64,000 nucleotides of DNA from Odiellus spinosus (taxonomy: Eukaryota > Arthropoda > Arachnida > Opiliones > Phalangiidae): NCBI GenBank assembly GCA_963920705.1, contig CAWUCO010000268.1, positions 2,170,001 to 2,234,000 of the forward strand. Reading direction: 5' to 3'. The notes under the pieces were generated by a model, which was not told the origin of the DNA, did no database searches, and worked only from the letters and a program-made list of their open reading frames with translations. Made by a program: the position numbers and the translations under genes. Positions 11,742-25,300 of this stretch are shown here, one piece after another; positions within the stretch are counted from its first letter, which is position 1; the number at the start of each line of letters is the position of its first letter.

Positions 11742-14700
11742 AAAATTGTGACCAATATAAAATTGGTTAAAATTAAGCAAAAACGCTTAAAAATCCAAGA
11801 TTATTAGATTCAAATGGACACAAAACTTTTGATTTTTAAGCGATTTAGACAAAATTAAGACCACTCGAAAGAGCAAATATTGGTCTATCTAAAAATAAGC
11901 GTTTTGGAAAATCCGTTGAAAAACATGGAAAATATGGACATTTCAAAAAACATCTAATATCAAAAAGCGAATTTTTAAAATCTGAAATTTGACTATTTTG
12001 ATATTGTATGATTTCTTGAATTGGCCATATTTTTCTTGTTTTTCAACGGATTTTTGAAAACTCTTGTTAATTAGACTGTCCATTAATTGCTCTTTCGAAT
12101 GACTTTGGTTTTGTCTAAATTGCAAAATTGTGACAAATATAAAATTGGTTAAAATAAAGCAAAAACACTTAAAAATCCAAGATTATTGGATTAAAATGGA
12201 CACAAAACTTTTGATTTTTAAGCGATTTAGACAAAATTAAGACTACTCGAAAGAGCAAATATTGGTCTATCTGAAAATCAAGAGTTTTGGAAAATCCGTT
12301 GAAACACATGGAAAATATGGACAATTCAAAAAGCATCTAATATCAAAAAGCGAATTTTAAAAATATGAAATTTGACTATTTTGATATTCTATGATTTCTT
12401 GAATTAGCCATATTTTTCTTGTTTTTCAACGGATTTTTGAAAACTCTTGTTATTTAGACTGTCCATTAATTGCTCTTTCGAATGACTTTGGTTTTGTCTA
12501 AATTGCAAAATTGTGACAAATATAAAATTGGTTAAAATAAAGCAAAAACACTTAAAAATCCAAGATTATTGGATTAAAATGGACACAAAACTTTTGATTT
12601 TTAAGCGATTTAGACAAAATTAAGACCACTCGAAAGAGCAAATATTGGTCTATCTAAAAACAAGAGTTTTGGAAAATCCGTTGAAAAACATGGAAAATAT
12701 GGACAATTCAAAAAGCATCTAATATCAAAAAGCGAATTTTGAAAATCTGAAATTTGACTATTTTGATATTCTATGATGTCTTGAATTGGCCATATTTTTC
12801 TTGTTTTTCAACGGATTTTTGAAAACTCTTATTATTTAGACTCTCCATTAATTGCTCTTTCGAATGACTTTGGTTTTGTCTAAATTGCAAATTGTGACCA
12901 ATATAAAATTGGTTAAAATTAAGCAAAAACGCTTAAAAATCCAAGATTATTGGATTAAAATGGACACAAAACTTTTGATTTTTAAGCGATTTAGACAAAA
13001 TTAATACCACTCGAAAGAGCAAATATTGGTCTATCTGAAAATCAAGAGTTTTGGAAAATCCGTTGAAAAACATGGAAAATATGGACAATTAAAAAAGCAT
13101 CTAATATCAAAAAGCGAATTTTTAAAATCTGAAATTTGACTATTTTGATATTGTATGGTTTCTTGAATTGGCCATATTTTTCTTGTTTTTCAACGGATTT
13201 TTGAAAACTCTTGTTATTTAGACTGTCCATTAATTGCTCTTTCGAATGACTTTGGTTTTGTCTAAATTGCAAAATTGTGACAAATATAAAATTGGTTAAA
13301 ATAAAGCAAAAACACTTAAAAATCCAAGATTATTGGATTAAAATGGACACAAAACTTTTGATTTTTAAGCGATATAGACAAAATTAAGACCACTCGAAAG
13401 AGCAAATATTGGTCTATCTAAAAAACAAGAGTTTTGGAAAATCCGTTGAAAAACATGGAAAATATGGACAATTCAAAAAGCATCTAATATCAAAAAGCGA
13501 ATTTTTAAAATCTGAAATTTGACTATTTTGATATTGTATGGTTTCTTGAATTGGCCATATTTTTCTTGTTTTTCAACGAATTTTTGAAAACTCTTGTTAT
13601 TTAGACAGTCCATTAATTGCTCTTTCGAATGACTTTGGTTTTGTCTAAATTGCAAAATTGTGACCAATATAAAATTGGTTAAAATTAAGCAAAAACGCTT
13701 AAAAATCCAAGATTATTGGATTCAAATGGACACAAAACTTTTGATTTTTAAGCGATTTAGACAAAATTAAGACCACTCGAAAGAGCAAATATTGGTCTAT
13801 TTAAAAACAAGAGTTTTGGAAAATCCGTTGAAAAACATGGAAAATATGGACAATTCAAAAAGCATCTAATATCAAAAAGCGAATTTTTAAAATCTGAAAT
13901 TTGACTATTTTGATATTGTATGATTTCTTGAATTGGCCATATTTTTCTTGTTTTTCAACGAATTTTTGAAAACTCTTGTTATTTAGACAGTCCATTAATT
14001 GCTCTTTCGAATGACTTTGGTTTTGTCTAAATTGCAAAATTGTGACCAATATAAAATTGGTTAAAATTAAGCAAAAACGCTTAAAAATCCAAGATTATTG
14101 GATTAAAATGGACACAAAACTTTTGATTTTTAAGCGATTTAGACAAAATTAAGACCACTCGAAAGAGCAAATATTGGTCTATCTAAAAACAAGAGTTTTG
14201 GAAAATCCGTTGAAAAACATGGAAAATATGGACAATTCAAAAAGCATCTAATATCAAAAAGCGAATTTTGAAAATCTGAAATTTGACTATTTTGATATTC
14301 TATGATGTCTTGAATTGGCCATATTTTTCTTGTTTTTCAACGGATTTTTGAAAACTCTTATTATTTAGACTGTCCATTAATTGCTCTTTCGAATGACTTT
14401 GGTTTTGTCTAAATTGCAAATTGTGACCAATATAAAATTGGTTAAAATTAAGCAAAAACGCTTAAAAATCCAAGATTATTGGATTAAAATGGACACAAAA
14501 CTTTTGATTTTTAAGCGATTTAGACAAAATTAAGACCACTCGAAAGAGCAAATATTGGTCTATCTAAAAACAAGAGTTTTGGAAAATCCGTTGAAAAACA
14601 TGGAAAATATGGACAATTCAAAAAGCATCTAATATCAAAAAGCGAATTTTTAAAATCTGAAATTTGACTATTTTGATATTCTATGATGTCTTGAATTGGC

Positions 14701-17700
14701 CATATTTTTCTTGTTCTTCAACGGATTTTTGAAAACTCTTATTATTTAGACTGTCCATTAATTGCTCTTTCGAATGACTTTGGTTTTGTCTAAATTGCAA
14801 AATTGTGACCAATATAAAATTGGTTAAAATTAAGCAAAAACGCTTAAAAATCCAAGATTATTGGATTAAAATGGACACAAAACTTTTGATTTTTAAGCGA
14901 TTTAGACAAAATTAAGACCACTCGAAAGAGCAAATATTGGTCTATCTTAAAACAAGAGTTTTGGAAAATCCGTTGAAAAACATTGAAAATATGGACAATT
15001 CAAAAAGCATCTAATATCAAAAAGCGAATTTTGAAAATCTGAAATTTGACTATTTTGATATTCTATGATGTCTTGAATTGGCCATATTTTTCTTGTTTTT
15101 CAACGGATTTTTGAAAACTCTTATTATTTAGACTGTCCATTAATTGCTCTTTCGAATGACTTTGGTTTTGTCTAAATTGCAAATTGTGACCAATATAAAA
15201 TTGGTTAAAATTAAGCAAAAACGCTTAAAAATCCAAGATTATTGGATTAAAATGGACACAAAACTTTTGATTTTTAAGCGATTTAGACAAAATTAATACC
15301 ACTCGAAAGAGCAAATATTGGTCTATCTGAAAATCAAGAGTTTTGGAAAATCCGTTGAAAAACATGGAAAATATGGACAATTAAAAAAGCATCTAATATC
15401 AAAAAGCGAATTTTTAAAATCTGAAATTTGACTATTTTGATATTGTATGGTTTCTTGAATTGGCCATATTTTTCTTGTTTTTCAACGGATTTTTGAAAAC
15501 TCTTGTTATTTAGACTGTCCATTAATTGCTCTTTCGAATGACTTTGGTTTTGTCTAAATTGCAAAATTGTGACAAATATAAAATTGGTTAAAATAAAGCA
15601 AAAACACTTAAAAATCCAAGATTATTGGATTAAAATGGACACAAAACTTTTGATTTTTAAGCGATATAGACAAAATTAAGACCACTCGAAAGAGCAAATA
15701 TTGGTCTATCTAAAAAACAAGAGTTTTGGAAAATCCGTTGAAAAACATGGAAAATATGGACAATTCAAAAAGCATCTAATATCAAAAAGCGAATTTTTAA
15801 AATCTGAAATTTGACTATTTTGATATTGTATGGTTTCTTGAATTGGCCATATTTTTCTTGTTTTTCAACGAATTTTTGAAAACTCTTGTTATTTAGACAG
15901 TCCATTAATTGCTCTTTCGAATGACTTTGGTTTTGTCTAAATTGCAAAATTGTGACCAATATAAAATTGGTTAAAATTAAGCAAAAACGCTTAAAAATCC
16001 AAGATTATTGGATTCAAATGGACACAAAACTTTTGATTTTTAAGCGATTTAGACAAAATTAAGACCACTCGAAAGAGCAAATATTGGTCTATTTAAAAAC
16101 AAGAGTTTTGGAAAATCCGTTGAAAAACATGGAAAATATGGACAATTCAAAAAGCATCTAATATCAAAAAGCGAATTTTTAAAATCTGAAATTTGACTAT
16201 TTTGATATTGTATGATTTCTTGAATTGGCCATATTTTTCTTGTTTTTCAACGAATTTTTGAAAACTCTTGTTATTTAGACAGTCCATTAATTGCTCTTTC
16301 GAATGACTTTGGTTTTGTCTAAATTGCAAAATTGTGACCAATATAAAATTGGTTAAAATTAAGCAAAAACGCTTAAAAATCCAAGATTATTGGATTAAAA
16401 TGGACACAAAACTTTTGATTTTTAAGCGATTTAGACAAAATTAAGACCACTCGAAAGAGCAAATATTGGTCTATCTAAAAACAAGAGTTTTGGAAAATCC
16501 GTTGAAAAACATGGAAAATATGGACAATTCAAAAAGCATCTAATATCAAAAAGCGAATTTTGAAAATCTGAAATTTGACTATTTTGATATTCTATGATGT
16601 CTTGAATTGGCCATATTTTTCTTGTTTTTCAACGGATTTTTGAAAACTCTTATTATTTAGACTGTCCATTAATTGCTCTTTCGAATGACTTTGGTTTTGT
16701 CTAAATTGCAAATTGTGACCAATATAAAATTGGTTAAAATTAAGCAAAAACGCTTAAAAATCCAAGATTATTGGATTAAAATGGACACAAAACTTTTGAT
16801 TTTTAAGCGATTTAGACAAAATTAAGACCACTCGAAAGAGCAAATATTGGTCTATCTAAAAACAAGAGTTTTGGAAAATCCGTTGAAAAACATGGAAAAT
16901 ATGGACAATTCAAAAAGCATCTAATATCAAAAAGCGAATTTTTAAAATCTGAAATTTGACTATTTTGATATTCTATGATGTCTTGAATTGGCCATATTTT
17001 TCTTGTTCTTCAACGGATTTTTGAAAACTCTTATTATTTAGACTGTCCATTAATTGCTCTTTCGAATGACTTTGGTTTTGTCTAAATTGCAAAATTGTGA
17101 CCAATATAAAATTGGTTAAAATTAAGCAAAAACGCTTAAAAATCCAAGATTATTGGATTAAAATGGACACAAAACTTTTGATTTTTAAGCGATTTAGACA
17201 AAATTAAGACCACTCGAAAGAGCAAATATTGGTCTATCTTAAAACAAGAGTTTTGGAAAATCCGTTGAAAAACATTGAAAATATGGACAATTCAAAAAGC
17301 ATCTAATATCAAAAAGCGAATTTTGAAAATCTGAAATTTGACTATTTTGATATTCTATGATGTCTTGAATTGGCCATATTTTTCTTGTTTTTCAACGGAT
17401 TTTTGAAAACTCTTATTATTTAGACTGTCCATTAATTGCTCTTTCGAATGACTTTGGTTTTGTCTAAATTGCAAATTGTGACCAATATAAAATTGGTTAA
17501 AATTAAGCAAAAACGCTTAAAAATCCAAGATTATTGGATTAAAATGGACACAAAACTTTTGATTTTTAAGCGATTTAGACAAAATTAAGACCACTCGAAA
17601 GAGCAAATATTGGTCTATCTAAAAACAAGAGTTTTGGAAAATCCGTTGAAAAACATGGAAAATATGGACAATTCAAAAAGCATCTAATATCAAAAAGCGA

Positions 17701-19300
17701 ATTTTGAAAATCTGAAATTTGACTATTTTGATATTCTATGATGTCTTGAATTGGCCATATTTTTCTTGTTTTTCAACGGATTTTTGAAAACTCTTATTAT
17801 TTAGACTGTCCATTAATTGCTCTTTCGAATGACTTTGGTTTTGTCTAAATTGCAAAATTGTGACAAATATAAAATTGGTTAAAATTAAGCAAAAACGCTT
17901 AAAAATCCAAGATTATAGGATTCAAATGGACACAAAACTTTTGATTTTTAAGCGATTTAGACAAAATTAAGACCACTCGAAAGAGCAAATATTGGTCTAA
18001 CTGAAAATCAAGAGTTTTGGAAAATCCGTTGAAAAACATGGAAAATATGGACAATTCAAAAAACATCTAATATCAAAAAGCGAATTTTTAAAATCTGAAA
18101 TTTGACTATTTTGATATTGTATGATTTCTTGAATTGGCCATATTTTTCTTGTTTTTCAACGGATTTTTGAAAACTCTTGTTAATTAGACTGTCCATTAAT
18201 TGCTCTTTCGAATGACTTTGGTTTTGTCTAAATTGCAAAATTGTGACAAATATAAAATTGGTTAAAATAAAGCAAAAACACTTAAAAATCCAAGATTATT
18301 GGATTAAAATGGACACAAAACTTTTGATTTTTAAGCGATTTAGACAAAATTAAGACTACTCGAAAGAGCAAATATTGGTCTATCTGAAAATCAAGAGTTT
18401 TGGAAAATCCGTTGAAAAACATGGAAAATATGGACAATTCAAAAAGCATCTAATATCAAAAAGCGAATTTTGAAAATCTGAAATTTGACTATTTTGATAT
18501 TCTATGATTTCTTGAATTAGCCATATTTTTCTTGTTTTTCAACGGATTTTTGAAAACTCTTATGATTTAGACTGTGCATTAATTGCTCTTTCGAATGACT
18601 TTGGTTTTGTCTAAATTGCAAAATTGTGACAAATATAAAATTGGTTAAAATTAAGCAAAAACTCTTAAAAATCCAAGATTATAGGATTCAAATGGACACA
18701 AAACTTTTGATTTTTAAGCGATTTAGACAAAATTAATACCACTCGAAAGAGCAAATATTGGTCTATCTGAAAATCAAGAGTTTTGGAAAATCCGTTGAAA
18801 AACATGGAAAATATGGACAATTAAAAAAGCATCTAATATCAAAAAGCGAATTTTTAAAATCTGAAATTTGACTATTTTGATATTGTATGGTTTCTTGAAT
18901 TGGCCATATTTTTCTTGTTTTTCAACGGATTTTTGAAAACTCTTGTTATTTAGACTGTCCATTAATTGCTCTTTCGAATGACTTTGGTTTTGTCTAAATT
19001 GCAAAATTGTGACAAATATAAAATTGGTTAAAATAAAGCAAAAACACTTAAAAATCCAAGATTATTGGATTAAAATGGACACAAAACTTTTGATTTTTAA
19101 GCGATATAGACAAAATTAAGAACACTCGAAAGAGCAAATATTGGTCTATCTAAAAAACAAGAGTTTTGGAAAATCCGTTGAAAAACATGGAAAATATGGA
19201 CAATTCAAAAAGCATCTAATATCAAAAAGCGAATTTTTAAAATCTGAAATTTGACTATTTTGATATTGTATGGTTTCTTGAATTGGCCATATTTTTCTTG
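11564..19300 (-). repeat. Minus-sense block 4
   Basis: About 20 monomers. Most carry GGATTAAAATGG in place of GGATTCAAATGG. It includes a tandem six-monomer repeat of 2292-bp period (12720-17562) with units reading TTGCAAATTGTGACC (one A lost). Flanking segments at ~11943 and ~18056 share the TTAATTAGACTG variant, 6113 bp apart. Confidence 0.92.
12720..17562 (-). repeat. Tandem six-monomer repeat, 2292-bp period
   Basis: About 12720-15270 is repeated almost exactly at 15012-17562. Each copy contains the same series of variants: TTGCAAATTGTGACC units, CGATATAGAC, TTCAACGAATTTTTG, GATGTCTTGAATTGG, and CTTGTTCTTCAACGG. Identity ends near 12720 on the left and 17562 on the right. Confidence 0.88.
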
Positions 19301-19385
19301 TTTTTCAACGGATTTTCCAAAACTCTTGATTTTCAGATAGACCAATATTTGCTCTTTCGAGTGGTCTTAATTTTGTCTAAATCTC
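19101..19385. repeat. Switch J7: arm1/arm1 unit (minus to plus)
   Basis: Block A at 19300-19316. Arm 1 carries CGATATAGAC. This is the centre of the largest inverted repeat in the window: 7.7 kb of minus monomers on the left and 8.3 kb of plus on the right. Confidence 0.9.
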
Positions 19386-22300
19386 TTAAAAATCAAAAGA
19401 TTTGTGTCCATTTGAATCCAATAATCTTGGATTTTTAAGTGTTTTTGGTTTTATTTAACCAATTTTATATTTGTCACAATTTTGCAATTTAGACAAAACC
19501 AAAGTCATTCGAAAGAGCAATTAATGGACAGTCTAAATAACAAGAGTTTTCAAAAATCCGTTGAAAAACAAGAAAAATATGGCCAATTCAAGAAATCATA
19601 GAATATCAAAATAGTCAAATTTCAGATTTTCAAAATTCGCTTTTTGATATTAGATGCTTTTTGAATTGTCCATATTTTCCATGTTTTTCAACGGATTTTC
19701 CAAAACTCTTGATTTTCAGATAGACCAATATTTGCTCTTTCGAGTAGTCTTAATTTTGTCTAAATCGCTTAAAAATCAAAAGTTTTGTGTCCATTTTAAT
19801 CCAATAATCTTGGATTTTTAAGTGTTTTTGCTTTATTTTAACCAATTTTATATTTGTCACAATTTTGCAATTTAGACAAAACCAAAGTCATTCGAAAGAG
19901 CAATTAATGGACAGTCTAAATAACAAGAGTTTTCAAAAATCCGTTGAAAAACAAGAAAAATATGGCCAATTCAAGAAATCATAGAATATCAAAATAGTCA
20001 AATTTCAGATTTTAAAAATTCGCTTTTTGATATTAGATGTTTTTTGAATTGTCCATATTTTCCATGTTTTTCAACGGATTTTCCAAAACTCTTGTTTTTT
20101 AGATAGACCAATATTTGCTCTTTCGAGTGGTCTTAATTTTGTCTAAATCGCTTAAAAATCAAAAGTTTTGTGTCCATTTTAATCCAATAATCTTGGATTT
20201 TTAAGTGTTTTTGCTTTATTTTAACCAATTTTATATTTGTCACAATTTTGCAATTTAGACAAAACCAAAGTTATTCGAAAGAGCAATTAATGGACAGTCT
20301 AAATAATAAGAGTTTTCAAAAATCCGTTGAAAAACAAGAAAAATATGGCCAATTCAAGAAATCATACAATATCAAAATAGTCAAATTTCAGATTTTAAAA
20401 ATTCGCTTTTTGATATTAGATGCTTTTTGAATTGTCCATATTTTCCATGTTTTTCAACGGATTTTCCAAAACTCTTGATTTTCAGATAGACCAATATTTG
20501 CTCTTTCGAGTGGTCTTAATTTTGTCTAAATCGCTAAAAATTAAAAGTTTTGTGTCCATTTGAATCCTATAATCTTGGATTTTTAAGCGTTTTTGCTTAA
20601 TTTTAACCAATTTTATATTTGTCACAATTTTGCAATTTAGACAAAACCAAAGTCATTCGAAAGAGCAATTAATGGACAGTCTAAATAACAAGAGTTTTCA
20701 AAAATCCGTTGAAAAACAAGAAAAATATGGCCAATTCAAGAAATCATAGAATGTCAAAATAGTCAAATTTCAGATTTTAAAAATTCGCTTTTTGATATTA
20801 GATGCTTTTTGAATTGTCCATATTTTCCATGTTTTTCAACGGATTTTCCAAAACTCTTGATTTTCAGATAGACCAATATTTGCTCTTTCGAGTGGTCTTA
20901 ATTTTGTCTAAATCGCTAAAAATCAAAAGTTTTGTGTCCATTTGAATCCTATAATCTTGGATTTTTAAGCGTTTTTGCTTAATTTTAACCAATTTTATAT
21001 TTGTCACAATTTTGCAATTTAGACAAAACCAAAGTCATTCGAAAGAGCAATTAATGGACAGTCTAAATAACAAGAGTTTTCAAAAATCCGTTGAAAAACA
21101 AGAAAAATATGGCCAATTCAAGAAATCATAGAATGTCAAAATAGTCAAATTTCAGATTTTAAAAATTCGCTTTTTGATATTAGATGCTTTTTGAATTGTC
21201 CATATTTTCCATGTTTTTCAACGGATTTTCCAAAACTCTTGATTTTCAGATAGACCAATATTTGCTCTTTCGAGTGGTCTTAATTTTGTCTAAATCGCTT
21301 AAAAATCAAAAGTTTTGTGTCCATTTGAATCCTATAATCTTGGATTTTTAAGTGTTTTTGCTTTATTTTAACCAATTTTATATTTGTCACAATTTTGCAA
21401 TTTAGACAAAACCAAAGTCATTCGAAAGAGCAATTAATGGACAGTCTAAATAACAAGAGTTTTCAAAAATCCGTTGAAAAACAAGAAAAATATGGCCAAT
21501 TCAATAAATCATAGAATATCAAAATAGTCAAATTTCAGATTTTAAAAATTCGCTTTTTGATATTAGATGTTTTTTGAATTGTCCATATTTTCCATGTTTT
21601 TCAACGGATTTTCCAAAACTCTTGTTTTTTAGATAGACCAATATTTGCTCTTTCGAGTGGTCTTAATTTTGTCTAAATCGCTTAAAAATCAAAAGTTTTG
21701 TGTCCATTTTAATCCAATAATCTTGGATTTTTAAGTGTTTTTGCTTTATTTTAACCAATTTTATATTTGTCACAATTTTGCAATTTAGACAAAACCAAAG
21801 TCATTCGAAAGAGCAATTAATGGACAGTCTAAATAATAAGAGTTTTCAAAAATCCGTTGAAAAACAAGAAAAATATGGCCAATTCAAGAAATCATACAAT
21901 ATCAAAATAGTCAAATTTCGCATTTTAAAAATTCGCTTTTTGATATTAGATGCTTATTGAATTGTCCATATTTTCCATGTTTTTCAACGGATTTTCCAAA
22001 ACTCTTGATTTTCAGATAGACCAATATTTGCTCGTTCGAGTGGTCTTAATTTTGTCTAAATCGCTTAAAAATCAAAAGTTTTGTGTCCATTTGAATCCTA
22101 TAATCTTGGATTTTTAAGTGTTTTTGCTTTATTTTAACCAATTTTATATTTGTCACAATTTTGCAATTTAGACAAAACCAAAGTCATTCGAAAGAGCAAT
22201 TAATGGACAGTCTAAATAACAAGAGTTTTCAAAAATCCGTTGAAAAACAAGAAAAATATGGCCAATTCAAGAAATCATACAATATCAAAATAGTCAAATT

Positions 22301-25300
22301 TCAGATTTTAAAAATTCGCTTTTTGATATTAGATGCTTTTTGAATTGTCCATATTTTCCATGTTTTTCAACGGATTTTCTAAAACTCTTGATTTTCAGAT
22401 AGACCAATATTTGCTCTTTCGAGTGGTCTTAATTTTGTCTAAATCGCTTAAAAATCAAAAGTTTTGTGTCCATTTGAATCCTATAATATTGGATTTTTAA
22501 GTGTTTTTGCTTTATTTTAACCAATTTTATATTTGTCACAATTTTGCAATTTAGACAAAACCAAAGTCATTCGAAAGAGCAATTAATGGACAGTCTAAAT
22601 AACAAGAGTTTTCAAAAATCCGTTGAAAAACAAGAAAAATATGGCCAATTCAAGAAATCATACAATATCAAAATAGTCAAATTTCAGATTTTAAAAATTC
22701 GCTTTTTGATATTAGATGCTTTTTGAATTGTCCATATTTTCCATGTTTTTCAACGGATTTTCCAAAACTCTTGATTTTCAGATAGACCAATATTTGCTCT
22801 TTCGAGTGGTCTTAATTTTGTCTAAATCGCTTAAAAATCAAAAGTTTTGTGTCCATTTGAATCCTATAATCTTGGATTTTTAAGCGTTTTTGCTTAATTT
22901 TAACCAATTTTATATTTGTCACAATTTTGCAATTTAGACAAAACCAAAGTCATTCGAAAGAGCAATTAATGGACAGACTAAATAATAAGAGTTTTCAAAA
23001 ATCCGTTGAAAAACAAGAAAAATATGGCCAATTCAAGAAATCATAGAATATCAAAATAGTCAAATTTCAGATTTTCAAAATTCGCTTTTTGATATTAGAT
23101 GCTTTTTGAATTGTCCATATTTTCCTAGTTTTTCAACGGATTTTACAAAACTCTTGTTTTTTAGATAGACCAATATTTGCTCTTTCGAGTGGTCTTAATT
23201 TTGTCTAAATCGCTTAAAAATCAAAAGTTTTGTGTCCATTTGAATCCAATAATCTTGGATTTTTAAGTGTTTTTGCTTTATTTTAACCAATTTTATATTT
23301 GTCACAATTTTGCAATTTAGACAAAACCAAAGTCATTCGAAAGAGCAATTAATGGACAGTCTAAATAACAAGAGTTTTCAAAAATCCGTTGAAAAATAAG
23401 AAAAATATCGCCAATTCAAGAAATCATAGAATATCAAAATAGTCAAATTTCAGATTTTAAAAATTCGCTTTTTGATATTAGATGTTTTTTGGATTGTCCA
23501 TATTTTCCATGTTTTTCAACGGATTTTCCAAAACTCTTGATTTTCAGGTAGACCAATATTTGCTCTTTCGAGTGGTCTTAATTTTGTCTAAATAGCTTAA
23601 AAATCAAAAGTTTTGTGTCCATTTTAATCCAATAATCTTGGATTTTTAAGTGTTTTTGCTTTATTTTAACCAATTTTATATTTGTCACAATTTTGCAATT
23701 TAGACAAAACCAAAGTCATTCGAAAGAGCAATTATTGGACAGTCTAAATAACAAGAGTTTTCAAAAATCCGTTGAAAAACAAGAAAAATATGGCCAATTC
23801 AAGAAATCATACAATATCAAAATAGTCAAATTTCAGATTTTAAAAATTCGCTTTTTGATATTAGATGCTTTTTGAATTGTCCATATTTTCCATGTTTTTC
23901 AACGGATTTTCCAAAAACTCTTGATTTTCAGATAGACCAATATTTGCTCTTTCGAGTGGTCTTAATTTTGTCTAAATCGCTTAAAAATCAAAATTTTGTG
24001 TCCATTTGAATCCAATAATCTTGGATTTTTAAGTGTTTTTGCTTTATTTTAACCAATTTTATATTTGTCACAATTTTGCAATTTAGACAAAACCAAAGTC
24101 ATTCGAAAGAGCAATTAATGAACAGTCTAAATAACAATAGTTTTCAAAAATCCGTTGAAAAACAAGAAAAATATGGCCAATTCAAGAAATCATAGAATAT
24201 CAAAATAGTCAAATTTCAGATTTTAAAAATTCGCTTTTTGATATTAGATGTTTTTTGGATTGTCCATATTTTCCATGTTTTTCAACGGATATTCCAAAAC
24301 TCTTGATTTTCAGATAGACCAATATTTGCTCTTTCGAGTGGTCTTAATTTTGTCTAAATCGCTTAAAAATCAAAAGTTTTGTGTCCATTTTAATCCAATA
24401 ATCTTGGATTTTTAAGTGTTTTTGCTTTATTTTAACCAATTTTATATTTGTCACAATTTTGCAATTTAGACAAAACCAAAGTCATTCGAAAGAGCAATTA
24501 ATGGACAGTCTAAATAACAAGAGTTTTCAAAAATCCGTTGAAAAACAAGAAAAATATGGCCAATTCAAGAAATCATACAATATCAAAATAGTCAAATTTC
24601 AGATTTTAAAAATTCGCTTTTTGATATTAGATGCTTTTTGAATTGTCCATATTTTCCATGTTTTTCAACGGATTTTCCAAAACTCTTGATTTTCAGATAG
24701 ACCAATATTTGCTCTTTCGAGAGGTCTTAATTTTGTCTAAATCGCTTAAAATTCAAAAGTTTTGTGTCCATTTGAATCCTATAATCTTGGATTTTTAAGC
24801 GTTTTTGCTTAATTTTAACCAATTTTATATTTGTCACAATTTTGCAATTTAGACAAAACCAAAGTCATTCGAAAGAGCAATTAATGGACAGTCTAAATAA
24901 TAAGAGTTTTCAAAAATCCGTTGAAAAACAAGAAAAATATGGCCAATTCAAGAAATCATAGAATATCAAAATAGTCAAATTTCAGATTTTCAAAATTCGC
25001 TTTTTGATATTAGATGCTTTTTGAATTGTCCATATTTTCCATGTTTTTCAACGGATTTTCCAAAACTCTTGTTTTTTAGATAGACCAATATTTGCTCTTT
25101 CGAATGGTCTTAATTTTGTCTAAATCGCTTAAAAATCAAAAGTTTTGTGTCCATTTGAATCCAATAATCTTGGATTTTTAAGTGTTTTTGCTTTATTTTA
25201 ACCAATTTTATATTTGTCACAATTTTGCAATTTAGACAAAACCAAAGTCATTCGAAAGAGCAATTAATGGACAGTCTAAATAACAAGAGTTTTCAAAAAT

